Source of the DNA: Bacilli bacterium
Lineage (GTDB): Bacteria > Bacillota_I > Bacilli_A > RF39 > UBA660
Assembly (NCBI GenBank): GCA_016293205.1
Contig: JAEDES010000002.1
Span: 36,524 to 100,523 of the forward strand
Direction of reading: 5' to 3'
Length of the DNA: 64,000 nt
Positions within the stretch are counted from its first letter, which is position 1; the number at the start of each line of letters is the position of its first letter. The notes below the pieces were generated by a model. It did not search any database, had not been told where the DNA came from, and saw only the letters and a list, made by a program, of their open reading frames with translations. Made by a program: the position numbers and the translations under genes. This document shows, in pieces, positions 1 through 8,216 of this stretch.

Positions 1-3000
1 AATTTTATCTAATAATTCAACTAAGTAATATACAGGATGTTTTTCTAACTTAATAATATCTAAAACAATTACTAAATTACTTCCCCTACTTATAAATCTA
101 AACATATTAGTAACATAGAATGCATCCATAAATATTTCTTCTGTGTCAAGTTTTTCAACTACTTCTCCTGGGAAAGAAATCTCTATAGAATTCTTGCTTT
201 GTCTAACATTACTAATCTTAAGTTTTTTAGCAAGTTTTTCAAACCACTCTTCATACATATAAACAATTAAATCATCTTCTAACTTACCAAATCTATCTTC
301 TAACTCATTCTTAATAGATTCAAATTTCTCTTTTGAATCAATTTCATTAATTTTTCTATGAATTTCAATCTTAAGTTCATCTTCAGAAACATAATTATCA
401 TCAATATGAGTTGCAACATTAAGAAGTGGGGCAGAATCAGTAGTCTCTTCTTCAACAACCTCAATATTCTTTTTACGACTAACTTCATCATTAAGCATCT
501 TTAAATATAAATCAATTCCAACTGAATCAATAAATCCTGCTTGTTCGCTACCAAGAATATCTCCTGCTCCTCTTATTGATAAATCGCGAGTAGCAATAGA
601 AAATCCTGATCCTAACTCAGTAAACTCTTTAATTACATTTAATCTCTTAACAGCAGACTCACTTAAAGACTTAAATGGTTGATACATAAGATATGCATAA
701 GCAAACTTATCACTACGACCAACTCTACCTCTAATTTGATACAACTGACTAAGACCAAATCTATCTGCATCCATAATAATTAATGTATTAACATTAGGAA
801 TATCAATACCAGTCTCAATAATGGTAGTACATACCAATACATCATATTCATGATTTGTAAATTCAAAGATTTTACTCTCTAACTCATTCTTTGTCATTTG
901 ACCATGTGCAATCGCAACACGAGCATCAGGAACTAAATTACAAATTCTATTTTTAGCTTCTTCAATAGATTGAACTCTATTATAAAGAATAAATACTTGT
1001 CCATTACGTGATAATTCTTTATATATAGCATCCCTAATAATTTGTTGATTCTCTTCAATTACATATGTTTGAACAGGATATCTATTAACAGGAGCAGTCT
1101 CAATTAAAGATAAACTTCTAATACCAACTAAAGACATTTGTAAAGTTCTAGGTATTGGAGTTGCTGTTAAAGTTAAAACATCAACATTAGTCTTATATTG
1201 TTTAATCTTTTCCTTATGCATTACTCCAAATCTTTGTTCTTCATCTATTACAAGTAATCCTAAATCTTTAAGTTTAACATCATCACTAAGTAATCTATGA
1301 GTACCAAAAACCATATCAATAGTTCCATCTTTTAATCCATCAAGAATTCTTTTAGTTTCTTTAGGAGTTGTAAATCTATTTAATAAACCAATTGATACAG
1401 GAAAATTCTTAAATCTTTCTTTAGCATTTTCATAATGTTGGTTAGATAAAATCGTTGTAGGACAAAGAAATAATACTTGTTTAGAATCAAGAATAGCTTT
1501 AAATGCCGCTACAAAAGCAACTTCTGTCTTACCAAAACCAACATCACCACATAGTAATCTATCCATCGGTTGAGGTCTTTCCATATCCGCTTTAATTTGA
1601 CTAATTGCTTGAATTTGATCCTTGGTAAGTTCATAAGGAAAATCATTTTCAAAATCAATAGACATATCACAGTCCTCAGAAAAAGCATATCCACGACGTG
1701 ATTCTCTTTCTGCATATAAAGCAAGTAACTTATCCGCAACATCATTAATCTTCTTACGAACTCTTTCTTTAGTTTTAGCCCATTCTACTCCATCTAATTT
1801 ATTAACTTTAGGAGCAACACCCTCTTGTCCAGAATATTTACTAAGTAAATCAATCTTCTCAACAGGTATATAAATCTTATCAGTACCTAAATATAAAACT
1901 TCTAAATAATCTTTAGATATACCACTAACAGTAAGCGTCTTAATACCATTATAAACACCTATACCATGAACATTATGAACTACATAATCACCAACAGCTA
2001 ACTTAGCAATATCCTTAATACTAGAAGAATATTTAAATTTAGTATTATATTTCTTTTTCTTTTCAATATTATTAAATAATTCTTTAGACGATAAAACAAC
2101 CAAATCTTTATAAATAAAACCTTGATTTACATCACCTTCAACTAAATTAACTCCACCAAATACAATATTATCAAAGTCAACTTCATGCAATTTCATATTT
2201 AAATTTTTAATTAAACTACGTATTTGATACTTCTTAAGAATAATTACAACAGTTTTACCACTATCAGTACAACTACGTATATATTTATTAATTAATTCAC
2301 TATTCTCATTAAAATTACTAATACTTTTGACACCAAAATCAACAACATCACTAATATTAACATTACTAGTGAGATTATTTAATGAGAAGTAATACATTGG
2401 ATAATCTACAGATATATCATTTAAATTAAACATATAATTGCCACTAAACTCAGTATCTTTAGATTCCTTATATGTAACAATCTCTTCTAATATATGATTA
2501 AATCCTACTTCTATTTGATCATAATCCTTAAATATAGTAATAGAATCATCTAAATAATTAGAAATAGATTCTACTTTATTATATTTAGGAAGAAACTTTT
2601 GTTTACCAAACTCTTCTTCTGAAACATCCTCATCTACTAAAAATTCAAAATATGGTTTAACAATAATACTATTTGTACTTTTAATAGACTTTTGACTATC
2701 AGTATCAAAATATCTAATAGATTCGATTTCATCATCAAAAAATTCAATACGTATAGGATTTTCTTCATCGACAGGAAAAATATCTACAACAAATCCTCTA
2801 ACACCAATTTCTCCAGTCTTACTAACAACTGTATCACGACAATAACCACTATTAATAAGCTTAGAAATCAAATCTTTTGGTTCAATAGTCATTCCGACTT
2901 TAAGTTCAAGAATATGATCAACATAACTCTTCTTAGAAGGTAAATATCTTAAATACCCCATTAAATTAGTAATAACAATAGAACTTTCATTTTCTAATAT

Positions 3001-3285
3001 CTTATTAATTGTCTCTAATCTATTAATTTGTAAATCAGGACTAATCGCCAATGCTTCACTAGTAAGAAAATCATCCATTGGAAATAAATAACATTTATCA
3101 GTATAGTTACTTAAAGAAGAATATAAATTATTAGCTTCAAATAAAGAATTAACAACAACCAATATATTCTTCTTCTCTTTTTTTAATAATCTGCTTAAAT
3201 AAGCACAAAAAAACTCATCGGTAACACCAACGATACCCATGTTTTTTTTCGCATCAACTTGTATAAACTTATCAAGAAAATTCAT
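1..3285 (-). CDS. mfd: Mfd, transcription-repair coupling factor (3' end cut by window)
   Basis: Mfd is an ATP-dependent translocase that removes RNA polymerase stalled at DNA lesions and recruits UvrA. I read 1095 codons on the minus strand with no stop before the window edge; the family is about 1150-1180 aa, so only part of the C-terminal domain should be missing. Visible motifs are the Walker A DVGFGKTEVA (around 1505-1545), the DEEQ box (IDEEQRFG, around 1225-1250), VFGTHRLLSDD just after it, and RVAIAHGQ further on. The N-terminus carries the UvrB-like region (FPMDDFLTSEALAISPDL). Two ATGs are adjacent (3288 and 3285); 3285 is better spaced from AGGTGA. It follows pth with essentially no gap, the same pth-mfd order as in Bacillus, so the two are probably co-transcribed. 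Confidence 0.97.
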   Translation of the reverse strand, partial: MNFLDKFIQVDAKKNMGIVGVTDEFFCAYLSRLLKKEKKNILVVVNSLFEANNLYSSLSNYTDKCYLFPMDDFLTSEALAISPDLQINRLETINKILENESSIVITNLMGYLRYLPSKKSYVDHILELKVGMTIEPKDLISKLINSGYCRDTVVSKTGEIGVRGFVVDIFPVDEENPIRIEFFDDEIESIRYFDTDSQKSIKSTNSIIVKPYFEFLVDEDVSEEEFGKQKFLPKYNKVESISNYLDDSITIFKDYDQIEVGFNHILEEIVTYKESKDTEFSGNYMFNLNDISVDYPMYYFSLNNLTSNVNISDVVDFGVKSISNFNENSELINKYIRSCTDSGKTVVIILKKYQIRSLIKNLNMKLHEVDFDNIVFGGVNLVEGDVNQGFIYKDLVVLSSKELFNNIEKKKKYNTKFKYSSSIKDIAKLAVGDYVVHNVHGIGVYNGIKTLTVSGISKDYLEVLYLGTDKIYIPVEKIDLLSKYSGQEGVAPKVNKLDGVEWAKTKERVRKKINDVADKLLALYAERESRRGYAFSEDCDMSIDFENDFPYELTKDQIQAISQIKADMERPQPMDRLLCGDVGFGKTEVAFVAAFKAILDSKQVLFLCPTTILSNQHYENAKERFKNFPVSIGLLNRFTTPKETKRILDGLKDGTIDMVFGTHRLLSDDVKLKDLGLLVIDEEQRFGVMHKEKIKQYKTNVDVLTLTATPIPRTLQMSLVGIRSLSLIETAPVNRYPVQTYVIEENQQIIRDAIYKELSRNGQVFILYNRVQSIEEAKNRICNLVPDARVAIAHGQMTKNELESKIFEFTNHEYDVLVCTTIIETGIDIPNVNTLIIMDADRFGLSQLYQIRGRVGRSDKFAYAYLMYQPFKSLSESAVKRLNVIKEFTELGSGFSIATRDLSIRGAGDILGSEQAGFIDSVGIDLYLKMLNDEVSRKKNIEVVEEETTDSAPLLNVATHIDDNYVSEDELKIEIHRKINEIDSKEKFESIKNELEDRFGKLEDDLIVYMYEEWFEKLAKKLKISNVRQSKNSIEISFPGEVVEKLDTEEIFMDAFYVTNMFRFISRGSNLVIVLDIIKLEKHPVYYLVELLDKI

Positions 3286-3289
3286 CATA

Positions 3290-3859
3290 TCACCTATTTT
3301 TACGATTATACTTACTCATTAAATCTCCAAATGGTAATTTAAAATAATCATCTATTACTTCAACTAATTCATCAAATAACTTATTATATGCATCAGTATC
3401 AGTTTTTGAAAATTTACCTAAAACATAATCCTTCATATCAGCGTCTTTATCTTTAGAAATACCAATCTTCAATCTCTTATACTCTGATGAAGATAAACAA
3501 TTCTCTATATTTCTAAGACCATTATGTCCTCCACATGAACCTTTATCTTTTAATTTAAAATTACCAGTTAATAAATCCATATCATCAGAAAAAACTAATA
3601 TATCACTAATGTCTATCTTAAAATAACTCATAAATTGATTAACAACAGTACCTGACAAATTCATATAAGATTGAGGTTTTAAGAAGATAACTTTCTCTCC
3701 ACCAACTAAAGATTCAACGTATAAACCATTAAATTTCTTTTTCCAATCAGCAGGAATACCTTTTTTATTTAAATAATAATCTATGAACATAAAACCAATA
3801 TTATGTCTAGTATTATCATATTCCTTACCTGGATTACCTAATCCTATAATTAATTTCAT
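3290..3859 (-). CDS. pth: Peptidyl-tRNA hydrolase
   Basis: Cleaves the ester bond of peptidyl-tRNAs released from stalled ribosomes. The 189 residues match the usual family length. The N-terminal GLGNPGKEYDNTRHNIGF contains the catalytic His19, SDDMDL (91-96) carries the catalytic Asp, and GSCGGHNGLRN is the conserved substrate loop. The TGA stop lies one base before the mfd start region, and only 7 bp separate it from rsmI upstream, so it belongs to the minus-strand operon running towards mfd. The small gene fin, which lies between pth and mfd in B. subtilis, is absent. Confidence 0.97.
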   Translation of the reverse strand: MKLIIGLGNPGKEYDNTRHNIGFMFIDYYLNKKGIPADWKKKFNGLYVESLVGGEKVIFLKPQSYMNLSGTVVNQFMSYFKIDISDILVFSDDMDLLTGNFKLKDKGSCGGHNGLRNIENCLSSSEYKRLKIGISKDKDADMKDYVLGKFSKTDTDAYNKLFDELVEVIDDYFKLPFGDLMSKYNRKNR

Positions 3860-3866
3860 ATTATCA

Positions 3867-4706
3867 CTACTTTCCTAAATGATATTCTTTATAAACTATT
3901 GATTTGGCAACATTTCTTTCTTTTGCAACTAACTTAATAGCATCTTTCTCACTCATACCATCATCTACATATACTTTTACATGGTCAATGATACTCATAC
4001 TACTATAATCAACTACATCACTATTACCTTCAACGATAATAACAAATTCACCTTTCATTTCATCAACTAAATCAATTAGTTCACTAATCTTACCTCTACA
4101 TATTTCCTCATGAATCTTAGATATCTCACGATTAATACTAATATTTCTATCACCAAATACTTCCAACATATTCTTTAAAGTATCTTTAATTCTATGAACT
4201 GATTCATAAAAGATCATAGTATATTTTAAATTTTTTAATGATTCTAATTCACTCTTTTGTTTAGAATTCTTAGCATTTAAGAATCCGTAAAATAAAAATG
4301 GAGATGGACTAATTCCAGAAGAAGTTAATGCAGGTACAAATGCAGTAGCACCTGGTAAACTTATAACATTGTAACCACATCTAATTACTTCTCTAGCAAT
4401 TATATAACCAGGATCGCTAATAATGGGAGTTCCTTGATCTGTAACCAGACCAATATTCATACCTTTACTTAATTCATCAACAACATTACTCTTAATTTTA
4501 TCTTCATTAAACTCGTGACAACTAACAAGTTTTTTCTTTATATTATATTTACTTAGAAGTTTACCTGTTTCTCTAGTATCTTCACATAATATAAAATCAA
4601 CAGTTTCTAATGTCTTTAATGCTCTAACAGTAATATCATCTAAATTACCTATAGGTGTTGGTATTAAATATAAACTAGCACTATCATCATAACTCTTTTG
4701 ACTCAT
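3867..4706 (-). CDS. rsmI: 16S rRNA (cytidine1402-2'-O)-methyltransferase RsmI
   Basis: SAM-dependent tetrapyrrole-methylase-fold enzyme that 2'-O-methylates C1402 of 16S rRNA. The 279-residue product has the diagnostic start LYLIPTPIGNLDDITVRAL, followed by ILCEDTRETGKLL, VTDQGTPIISDPGY and the LPGATAFVPAL loop, all characteristic of the family. The ATG is preceded by GGAGGTAAAGTA, and the start overlaps the stop of the upstream methyltransferase gene (TAATG), so the two are translationally coupled. The order TrmN6-like gene then rsmI matches yabB-yabC in Bacillus, but the intervening GIY-YIG gene yazA is missing. Confidence 0.96.
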   Translation of the reverse strand: MSQKSYDDSASLYLIPTPIGNLDDITVRALKTLETVDFILCEDTRETGKLLSKYNIKKKLVSCHEFNEDKIKSNVVDELSKGMNIGLVTDQGTPIISDPGYIIAREVIRCGYNVISLPGATAFVPALTSSGISPSPFLFYGFLNAKNSKQKSELESLKNLKYTMIFYESVHRIKDTLKNMLEVFGDRNISINREISKIHEEICRGKISELIDLVDEMKGEFVIIVEGNSDVVDYSSMSIIDHVKVYVDDGMSEKDAIKLVAKERNVAKSIVYKEYHLGK

Positions 4707-5434
4707 TACTTTACCTCCACTAATAACTTCTTATACTCCTCTGTCTCACTATCATCTTCATTATATAGAATGAAAGGATTTTCTACTTTTAAGCCTACTT
4801 TTCCATTTTTTTGACCTTCAATAAGAACCAAAGTTGATTCTTTATTACTCTTTTCATGTACAAAACGAACCCTTTTAGGTTCAATATTATTCTTTCTAAA
4901 CTCACTTAAAATCTCCATTAAGCGGTCAGTTCTATGTACAATAGCAAAATTTCCATTATTTTTCAACAATTTTTTAACAATAACCATTAATTCACTTAAT
5001 GTAATTTCAACCTCATGTCTAGCTATAACCTTTTCAATATTATCATTAAAAAAATTCTTATCATTAACTTTAAAATACGGAGGATTACATGTAATTAAAT
5101 CAAAAGACTCAAATGTTTCATCCGAAACATAATCCTTCATATTAGTATTTATAATTTCAATAACATCATTAAGACCATTATAATCAACCGATCTTTTAGC
5201 CATATCAGCTAACTTACTTTGTAATTCTACTCCAATAATTTTCTTATCACATCTAAGCGACATAATTAATGGAATAGCACCATTTCCACAACCTAAATCT
5301 ACTATTTTCTTATCTTTAAGTCTAATAGTAGCAAAATTAGCTAACATAATACTATCTAATGAAAAAGAAAAACAATCAGTATCCTGAAATATTTTTCTAT
5401 TTTTATATCCTAATATATCATTTAGAACTTCCAT
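4706..5434 (-). CDS. TrmN6-like tRNA adenine-N6 methyltransferase (YabB family)
   Basis: Class I SAM methyltransferase of the family that N6-methylates A37 of tRNA-Val or related substrates. DLGCGNGAIPLIMSL is the SAM-binding motif I, and LITCNPPYF is the NPPY motif expected for N6-adenine methyltransferases. An upstream in-frame ATG at 5443 directly touches AGG and cannot be the start; the ATG at 5434 lies 9 nt after AAAGGA and gives about 242 aa. The gene overlaps the 3' end of ricT. The exact tRNA substrate is inferred from the B. subtilis yabB position and cannot be read from sequence. Confidence 0.88.
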   Translation of the reverse strand: MEVLNDILGYKNRKIFQDTDCFSFSLDSIMLANFATIRLKDKKIVDLGCGNGAIPLIMSLRCDKKIIGVELQSKLADMAKRSVDYNGLNDVIEIINTNMKDYVSDETFESFDLITCNPPYFKVNDKNFFNDNIEKVIARHEVEITLSELMVIVKKLLKNNGNFAIVHRTDRLMEILSEFRKNNIEPKRVRFVHEKSNKESTLVLIEGQKNGKVGLKVENPFILYNEDDSETEEYKKLLVEVK

Positions 5435-6221
5435 TTTTATCATCCTTTGAAAATTCTACTATTCCTTTTTCTTTTAAATCAACACTATAAGTTTGTTTAA
5501 ATACATCCACACTAACAACTTTACCCATACCTTGTTCAGTATCGGCAATCATACCTATTTTAGGTAAATCTTTCTTTAATTCAGTATAAACATCATTTTC
5601 ATAATCTAAACAACATAATAATCTTCCACAAACACCATTAATCTTAGACGGATTTAAAGCTAACATTTGATTTTTAGCCATATTTATAGAAACACTATTA
5701 AAATCATTTAAAAATGAACTACAACATAAAAATAATCCACATGGCCCAAGTCCACCAACTTTTTTAGCCTTATCTCTTACTCCTATTTGTCTTAATTCAA
5801 TTCTAGTCTTATACTTTTGAGCAAGTTTCTTAGCAAGTTCTCTAAAATCTACTCTGTTATCTGATAAGAAATTAAATACTAATTGATTTTTATCTAAACT
5901 ATAAAAAGCATCAACAAAGTTCATTTCTAATTCTAAATCTTTACTATATTTTTTAGCATCCTTTAATGCTTCTTCAGCCTCTGTATTATTCTTTTCATTT
6001 ACTTTTATATCTTCATCAGTTGCTTTTCTAATTACATTTAATAAAGGTAAATTTAAATTATCTTCTTTTTCTTTATAATTAGCTTTAACAACAGTACCTA
6101 ATTGCATACCATTTTCACTATCAATAACAACTAAATCATTTTTAGCAAATTCCATACAATTAGGTGATAAATAATAAACTAAATTACTAGAATTTAATCT
6201 AACTACTACTACATCTACCAT
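5418..6221 (-). CDS. ricT: RicT/YaaT, PSP1-domain protein
   Basis: RicT forms the RicA-RicF-RicT (Y-complex) that supports RNase Y-dependent mRNA maturation and, in Bacillus, competence, biofilm formation and sporulation. The 267 residues include the PSP1 domain with its cysteine signature: GLGPCGLFLCCSSF followed by GVCGRLLCCLDYE. These Cys residues ligate Fe-S clusters in characterised homologues. The gene sits directly downstream of holB (1-nt gap) and overlaps the next gene by 17 bp. yabA, which follows yaaT in Bacillus and encodes a DnaA regulator, is not present here. Confidence 0.94.
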   Translation of the reverse strand: MVDVVVVRLNSSNLVYYLSPNCMEFAKNDLVVIDSENGMQLGTVVKANYKEKEDNLNLPLLNVIRKATDEDIKVNEKNNTEAEEALKDAKKYSKDLELEMNFVDAFYSLDKNQLVFNFLSDNRVDFRELAKKLAQKYKTRIELRQIGVRDKAKKVGGLGPCGLFLCCSSFLNDFNSVSINMAKNQMLALNPSKINGVCGRLLCCLDYENDVYTELKKDLPKIGMIADTEQGMGKVVSVDVFKQTYSVDLKEKGIVEFSKDDKNGSSK

Positions 6222-6222
6222 A

Positions 6223-7068
6223 TTAACCTCCTATCATTTTTGCAAATAGAGAATCTAACCATAACTTATAATTAATATTATACTCTAACTTTTTTAATTC
6301 ACTTTCAATTATAGAAATTAAATTTGTAATATACGAAGATTTTACACCACTAAGTATAGATATAACTTCACTATTACAAGTAAATTCACTATATGTTAAA
6401 TATTTCAAATAACTAATTAAAATATTTTCTAACTCTATTAATCTTTCTTTTGCAGTTACTTTATCAGGTAATATATTAGTAAGAATATCATTATAATTAA
6501 TAAATAACTTACTCTTACCAACTATACTATCCAACAAATCTAATATCTCATTAGAAATTTCCACAATAGATTCTTCCTTCTTTAAGGAAAGAATTTGACA
6601 CCTAGAAAGAATTGTTTCTATTACTAAATAACGATTAGTAGTAAGTAATATTGCAACAATATCATCCTCAGGTTCCTCTAAAAACTTCAAAATTGTATTA
6701 GCAGATGAATCATTAAATTTATCTGCTTCTTTTATAATATAAATTCTTTTATTATCAAGTAATGATTTATTATTAAATTCCTCTTGCAATGAAGTCATTT
6801 GTTTCTTTCTAATTAAATTACCCTCAGGTTCAATTATTTTTAAATCAACATAATTTCCACTATCAATTTGACTACAAATATTACATTTTCCACAATTCAA
6901 ACATTTACTATTTTTATCATCTCGACCACATAAAATTAATTTAACAAAGTCTAAAACACATTGGTAGTCATCTTCATAATTATCAACTTCAATCAAATAA
7001 GCATGCGATAATCTATTTAAACTACTAATATTATCAATAATCTTATAAAATTGAACTCTATTATTCAT
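6223..7068 (-). CDS. holB: DNA polymerase III delta' subunit
   Basis: Clamp-loader delta' subunit. The 281-residue product has the AAA+ layout with a zinc module (CLNCGKCNIC), the LKFLEEPEDDI helix and the SRC motif (TILSRCQ). There is no P-loop GxxGxGKT near the N-terminus, as expected because delta' does not bind ATP; it completes the ring with DnaX. The in-frame TTG at 7071 is rejected: AGGTGG sits about 5 nt before the ATG at 7068. The start lies 9 bp after the bofA stop. tmk, yaaQ and yaaR, usual Bacillus neighbours of holB, are missing. Confidence 0.93.
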   Translation of the reverse strand: MNNRVQFYKIIDNISSLNRLSHAYLIEVDNYEDDYQCVLDFVKLILCGRDDKNSKCLNCGKCNICSQIDSGNYVDLKIIEPEGNLIRKKQMTSLQEEFNNKSLLDNKRIYIIKEADKFNDSSANTILKFLEEPEDDIVAILLTTNRYLVIETILSRCQILSLKKEESIVEISNEILDLLDSIVGKSKLFINYNDILTNILPDKVTAKERLIELENILISYLKYLTYSEFTCNSEVISILSGVKSSYITNLISIIESELKKLEYNINYKLWLDSLFAKMIGG

Positions 7069-7077
7069 CAAACCACC

Positions 7078-7254
7078 TCACAATACTAAATAATAAAATA
7101 AAACTAATAAAAACAAACCAGGACATCCAAATAAAACAACAATCCCAGCAGTAATATAATTAATTGGAATCATTAAATTAAAATTAACTGATATTAAATT
7201 AAATCCATATAACAAAAGTAAACTAAATATAACTTTCTTAATTATTTTAAACAT
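7078..7254 (-). CDS. bofA: BofA-like integral membrane protein (short)
   Basis: A 58-codon ORF that is easily overlooked. It begins ATG at 7254 after a perfect AGGAGG and ends in TGA. The protein is almost wholly hydrophobic: an N-terminal transmembrane segment (about 8-22), then IPINYITAGIVVLFGCPGLFLL, which matches the BofA core pattern (N..T, then [LF]G.PG). In B. subtilis BofA holds the pro-sigmaK protease SpoIVFB inactive in the forespore outer membrane. The position between recR and holB agrees with Bacillus (recR-yaaL-bofA). Only the conserved C-terminal half of the family is recognisable, so function as a sporulation inhibitor is inferred. Confidence 0.8.
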   Translation of the reverse strand: MFKIIKKVIFSLLLLYGFNLISVNFNLMIPINYITAGIVVLFGCPGLFLLVLFYYLVL

Positions 7255-7292
7255 TATAGCCTCCTAATGAAGACTATGAATTTTAAAAAAAA

Positions 7293-7889
7293 TTATTCAA
7301 CAGCTTTTCTATCACTAAGAGCTCTCTCTAAAGTTAAACTATCAACATACTCCATATCTGCTCCTATAGGAACACCACTAGCAAGTCTAGTAACTTTAAT
7401 ATTCATACCATCTAATATTCTTTTAATATATAAAGATGTAGTTTCCCCTTCAATACTTGGCTTAAAAGCAAATATTATTTCTTTAAACTTTTCTTCATTA
7501 ATACGATCAATAAGTTTATCCAAACCAATATCTTCTGGATTAATACCATCTAAAGGAGAAATTAATCCTTCTAAAACATGATATTTACCATTAAACATAC
7601 CAAGTTTTTCAAATAAGAAAACATTCTTAGTATCTTCAACTACACATAATAATTCACAATCGCGTAACTTACTATTACATATAGAACAAACATCATCTTC
7701 TGTTAAAGTATTACAAATTGAACATTTATGTATCTTACTCTTTACATCTTTTAAACTTTCAGCAAAAAAATCAGTTTGCTCCTCTTCTAATTCTAAAACA
7801 GAAAAAGCCAGTCTTTCGGCTGTTTTCTCTCCTATTCCAGGTAAAAATTTAAAAGATTCAATTAAGCTTTTAATACTATCTGGATACAT
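7293..7889 (-). CDS. recR: Recombination mediator RecR
   Basis: RecR works with RecO and RecF in RecA loading at gaps. The 198 residues are full length and show, in order, the helix-hairpin-helix (LPGIGEKTAERLAF), the zinc finger CSICNTLTEDDVCSIC, and the Toprim domain starting at LLCVVEDTKNVF and including FAFKPSIEGETTSLY and LASGVPIGADMEYVD. It is separated by 12 bp from ebfC upstream and followed by bofA. The dnaX-ebfC-recR order is the conserved Firmicutes arrangement. Confidence 0.97.
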   Translation of the reverse strand: MYPDSIKSLIESFKFLPGIGEKTAERLAFSVLELEEEQTDFFAESLKDVKSKIHKCSICNTLTEDDVCSICNSKLRDCELLCVVEDTKNVFLFEKLGMFNGKYHVLEGLISPLDGINPEDIGLDKLIDRINEEKFKEIIFAFKPSIEGETTSLYIKRILDGMNIKVTRLASGVPIGADMEYVDSLTLERALSDRKAVE

Positions 7890-7901
7890 ATAAATTAATT
7901 C

Positions 7902-8198
7902 CTAAAATAAACCTGGAATGTTACCAAATTTACCCATTTTCTTATCTAAAGCTGCATCAACTTTTTTATTTGCTTCATTTACAGCAATAACAATCATATC
8001 TTGTAACATTTCAATTTCATCTTTATCTAAAGATTCGCTTGAATCAATTTCTACTTTAACAACTTCTTTAGTACCTTTAACAGTAACTTTAACTAAAGAA
8101 CTTTCGCCAACAAATTCAGAGTTATCTACTTCTTCCTTTGCTTTTAACATATCTCTTTGTAAAGCTTGCGCTTGTTTCATCATAGCTTGCATATTCAT
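7902..8198 (-). CDS. ebfC: Nucleoid-associated protein YbaB/EbfC family
   Basis: Small (98 aa) DNA-binding protein of the YbaB/EbfC family, yaaK in Bacillus. The sequence starts MNMQAMMKQAQALQRDMLKAKEE, continues with the strand-rich centre VKVTVKGTKEVVKVEID, and ends with the conserved KMGKFGNIPGLF. Family members dimerise and bind DNA with low specificity. It is encoded between dnaX and recR with short gaps (18 and 12 bp) and a GGAGAT ribosome site. Confidence 0.95.
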   Translation of the reverse strand: MNMQAMMKQAQALQRDMLKAKEEVDNSEFVGESSLVKVTVKGTKEVVKVEIDSSESLDKDEIEMLQDMIVIAVNEANKKVDAALDKKMGKFGNIPGLF

Positions 8199-8216
8199 AA
8201 TATATAATCTCCATTC

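Noticed and set aside
2692..2943. 83-codon plus-strand open frame in mfd
   Set aside because: Antisense shadow of mfd with random-looking Ile/Asn/Phe-rich product.
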